6,227 nt of DNA from Actinomycetales bacterium (GTDB taxonomy: Bacteria; Actinomycetota; Actinomycetes; Actinomycetales; Actinomycetaceae), in the NCBI GenBank assembly GCA_022838965.1, contig JALHDK010000126.1, positions 2,138 to 8,364 of the forward strand. Direction: 5' to 3'. Of this stretch, positions 5,395 through 6,227 are shown in pieces. The notes under the pieces were generated by a model that had not been told where the DNA came from, ran no database searches, and was given only the letters and a program-made list of their open reading frames with translations. The number at the start of each line of letters is the position of its first letter. Position 1 is the first letter of the stretch. A program made the position numbers and the translations under genes.

Positions 5395-6227
5395 GTGGAC
5401 TTCTGCGACGTCGCCCCCCTCACCCCGGCATGCCTGCCAGCCGGGGTGGCGGGCACCCTGGCCGGGATGGCCGCCACCAGCATCCTGGACGCGCTGGCGG
5501 ACTCGTTCGCCCGCGCTGTCGGGACCGTGCTGGACGCCACCTTCACCGCGATCTCCACCGCCACCACCGTGGACCTGACCGCCAGCTACGTGGCCCGCAA
5601 CGTCCAGGTCCTCACCTCGGTGGCGTTGGTGATCATCGTGGGCCTGTTCGTGGTCCAGGTGACCGCCGCCGCGCTCCGCCGCGAACCCGGCGGTCTCGGC
5701 CGGGCGGTCACCGGGGCCGGGGCCGCGGTGCTGGGCACCGCGGCCGCCGTCGCCGTCATCCAGTCCCTCCTCATCGCGGTGGACGGGATCTGTGAGACCA
5801 TCGCCACCGCGGCCGGCACCTCGATCGAGGACGCTGCCCGCCGGCTGCTGGACGTCACCCTGCTCACCAGCCTCGCCGGCGGCCCCGGCTCCGGGGCCGT
5901 GCTCGTGCTGGTGTTCGGGGCACTGTACATCGTCGGCGCGGTCCTCACCCTCGGCACCCTGCTGGTCCGGGAAGCCCTCATCATCGTCGCCGTGGTCATC
6001 GCCCCCCTGGCGATCGCGGGCGGCACCGCCCGCATCACCACCGGATGGGTCCGCCGCTGGGCCCAGGTCACCCTCGCCCTCATCCTCTCCAAACTCGCGA
6101 TCGTGGTGGTGTTCGTCGTGGCCGTTGGGCTGGTGGGTGGGGCCACCGGGGTCGGGGCGCTGCTCTCCGGCCTCATCCTCATCCTGCTGGCCTGCCTCGC
6201 CCCCTGGGCGTCCTTCAAGTTCCTCGA
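5395..6227 (+). CDS. TrbL/VirB6-like polytopic conjugation channel protein, 3' truncated
   Basis: The frame is open from GTG 5395 to the window end (277 codons visible, no stop). The start is supported by GAGG at 5384-5387, overlapping the previous TGA, with a 7-nt gap. The N-terminal 65 residues are probably amphipathic, then about six hydrophobic segments follow (near 71-93, 105-128, 168-190, 193-212, 226-248 and 252-272). The block from IAPLAIAGG through TTGWVRRWAQVTLALILSK to CLAPWASFKFL is characteristic of TrbL/VirB6 inner-membrane channel proteins, in which a conserved Trp/Arg loop follows the central helices. It would form part of the DNA translocation pore. A cytoplasmic C-terminal extension, usual in actinobacterial members, would lie beyond the edge. 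Confidence 0.85.
   Translation, partial: MDFCDVAPLTPACLPAGVAGTLAGMAATSILDALADSFARAVGTVLDATFTAISTATTVDLTASYVARNVQVLTSVALVIIVGLFVVQVTAAALRREPGGLGRAVTGAGAAVLGTAAAVAVIQSLLIAVDGICETIATAAGTSIEDAARRLLDVTLLTSLAGGPGSGAVLVLVFGALYIVGAVLTLGTLLVREALIIVAVVIAPLAIAGGTARITTGWVRRWAQVTLALILSKLAIVVVFVVAVGLVGGATGVGALLSGLILILLACLAPWASFKFL

Noticed and set aside
4755..5795. 346-codon + strand ORF spanning three T4SS genes
   Set aside because: Pro/Arg-rich frame-shifted reading of well-supported genes, crossing their stops and starts.
5586..6218. 210-codon minus-strand ORF
   Set aside because: Antisense to the TrbL/VirB6-like membrane protein, with a biased Thr/Arg/Ala composition.

Overview
The window is high-GC DNA, mostly above 70% G+C, with strong G/C preference at third codon positions, GTG starts and AAGGAG-like ribosome sites. 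This points to an actinomycete. A Pseudonocardiaceae-type host is my guess from general protein style only. The gene content is that of a conjugative element (plasmid or integrative conjugative element), not chromosomal housekeeping DNA.

Layout, left to right. (1) Bases 1-1551 hold the 3' part of a P4/D5-type plasmid or phage primase-helicase on the + strand; its start lies left of the window. (2) Bases 1499-2729 hold a two-gene minus-strand unit of clearly lower G+C: an upstream 247-residue antitoxin-like protein and a downstream PIN-domain (VapC-like) RNase, overlapping by 14 bp. The unit is convergent with the primase and overlaps its tail by 53 bp, so it looks like a later insertion. (3) Bases 2730-3171 are a divergent intergenic region packed with repeats. 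There are six perfect copies of AAGTGCC/GGCACTT, a 15-bp inverted repeat, a long compound hairpin, a 9-bp tandem repeat and a perfect DnaA-box match. It may also hold a 42-codon Cys-rich ORF. I read it as a candidate origin or control region. (4) Bases 3172-6227 are a + strand operon for a type IV secretion system (T4SS). It encodes a membrane-anchored VirB8/TcpC-like protein, a 16-codon coupling mini-ORF, a fused transglycosylase-like/M23 wall hydrolase (VirB1 role), a 100-residue two-helix membrane protein, and a TrbL/VirB6-like polytopic channel protein cut by the right edge.

How the genes fit together: the primase-helicase would support replication of the element, possibly at the repeat-rich region. 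The toxin-antitoxin pair would stabilise the element. The T4SS operon would open the cell wall and build the mating channel. No relaxase, coupling protein, VirB4 ATPase or integrase is visible here, so plasmid versus integrative element cannot be decided from this window.
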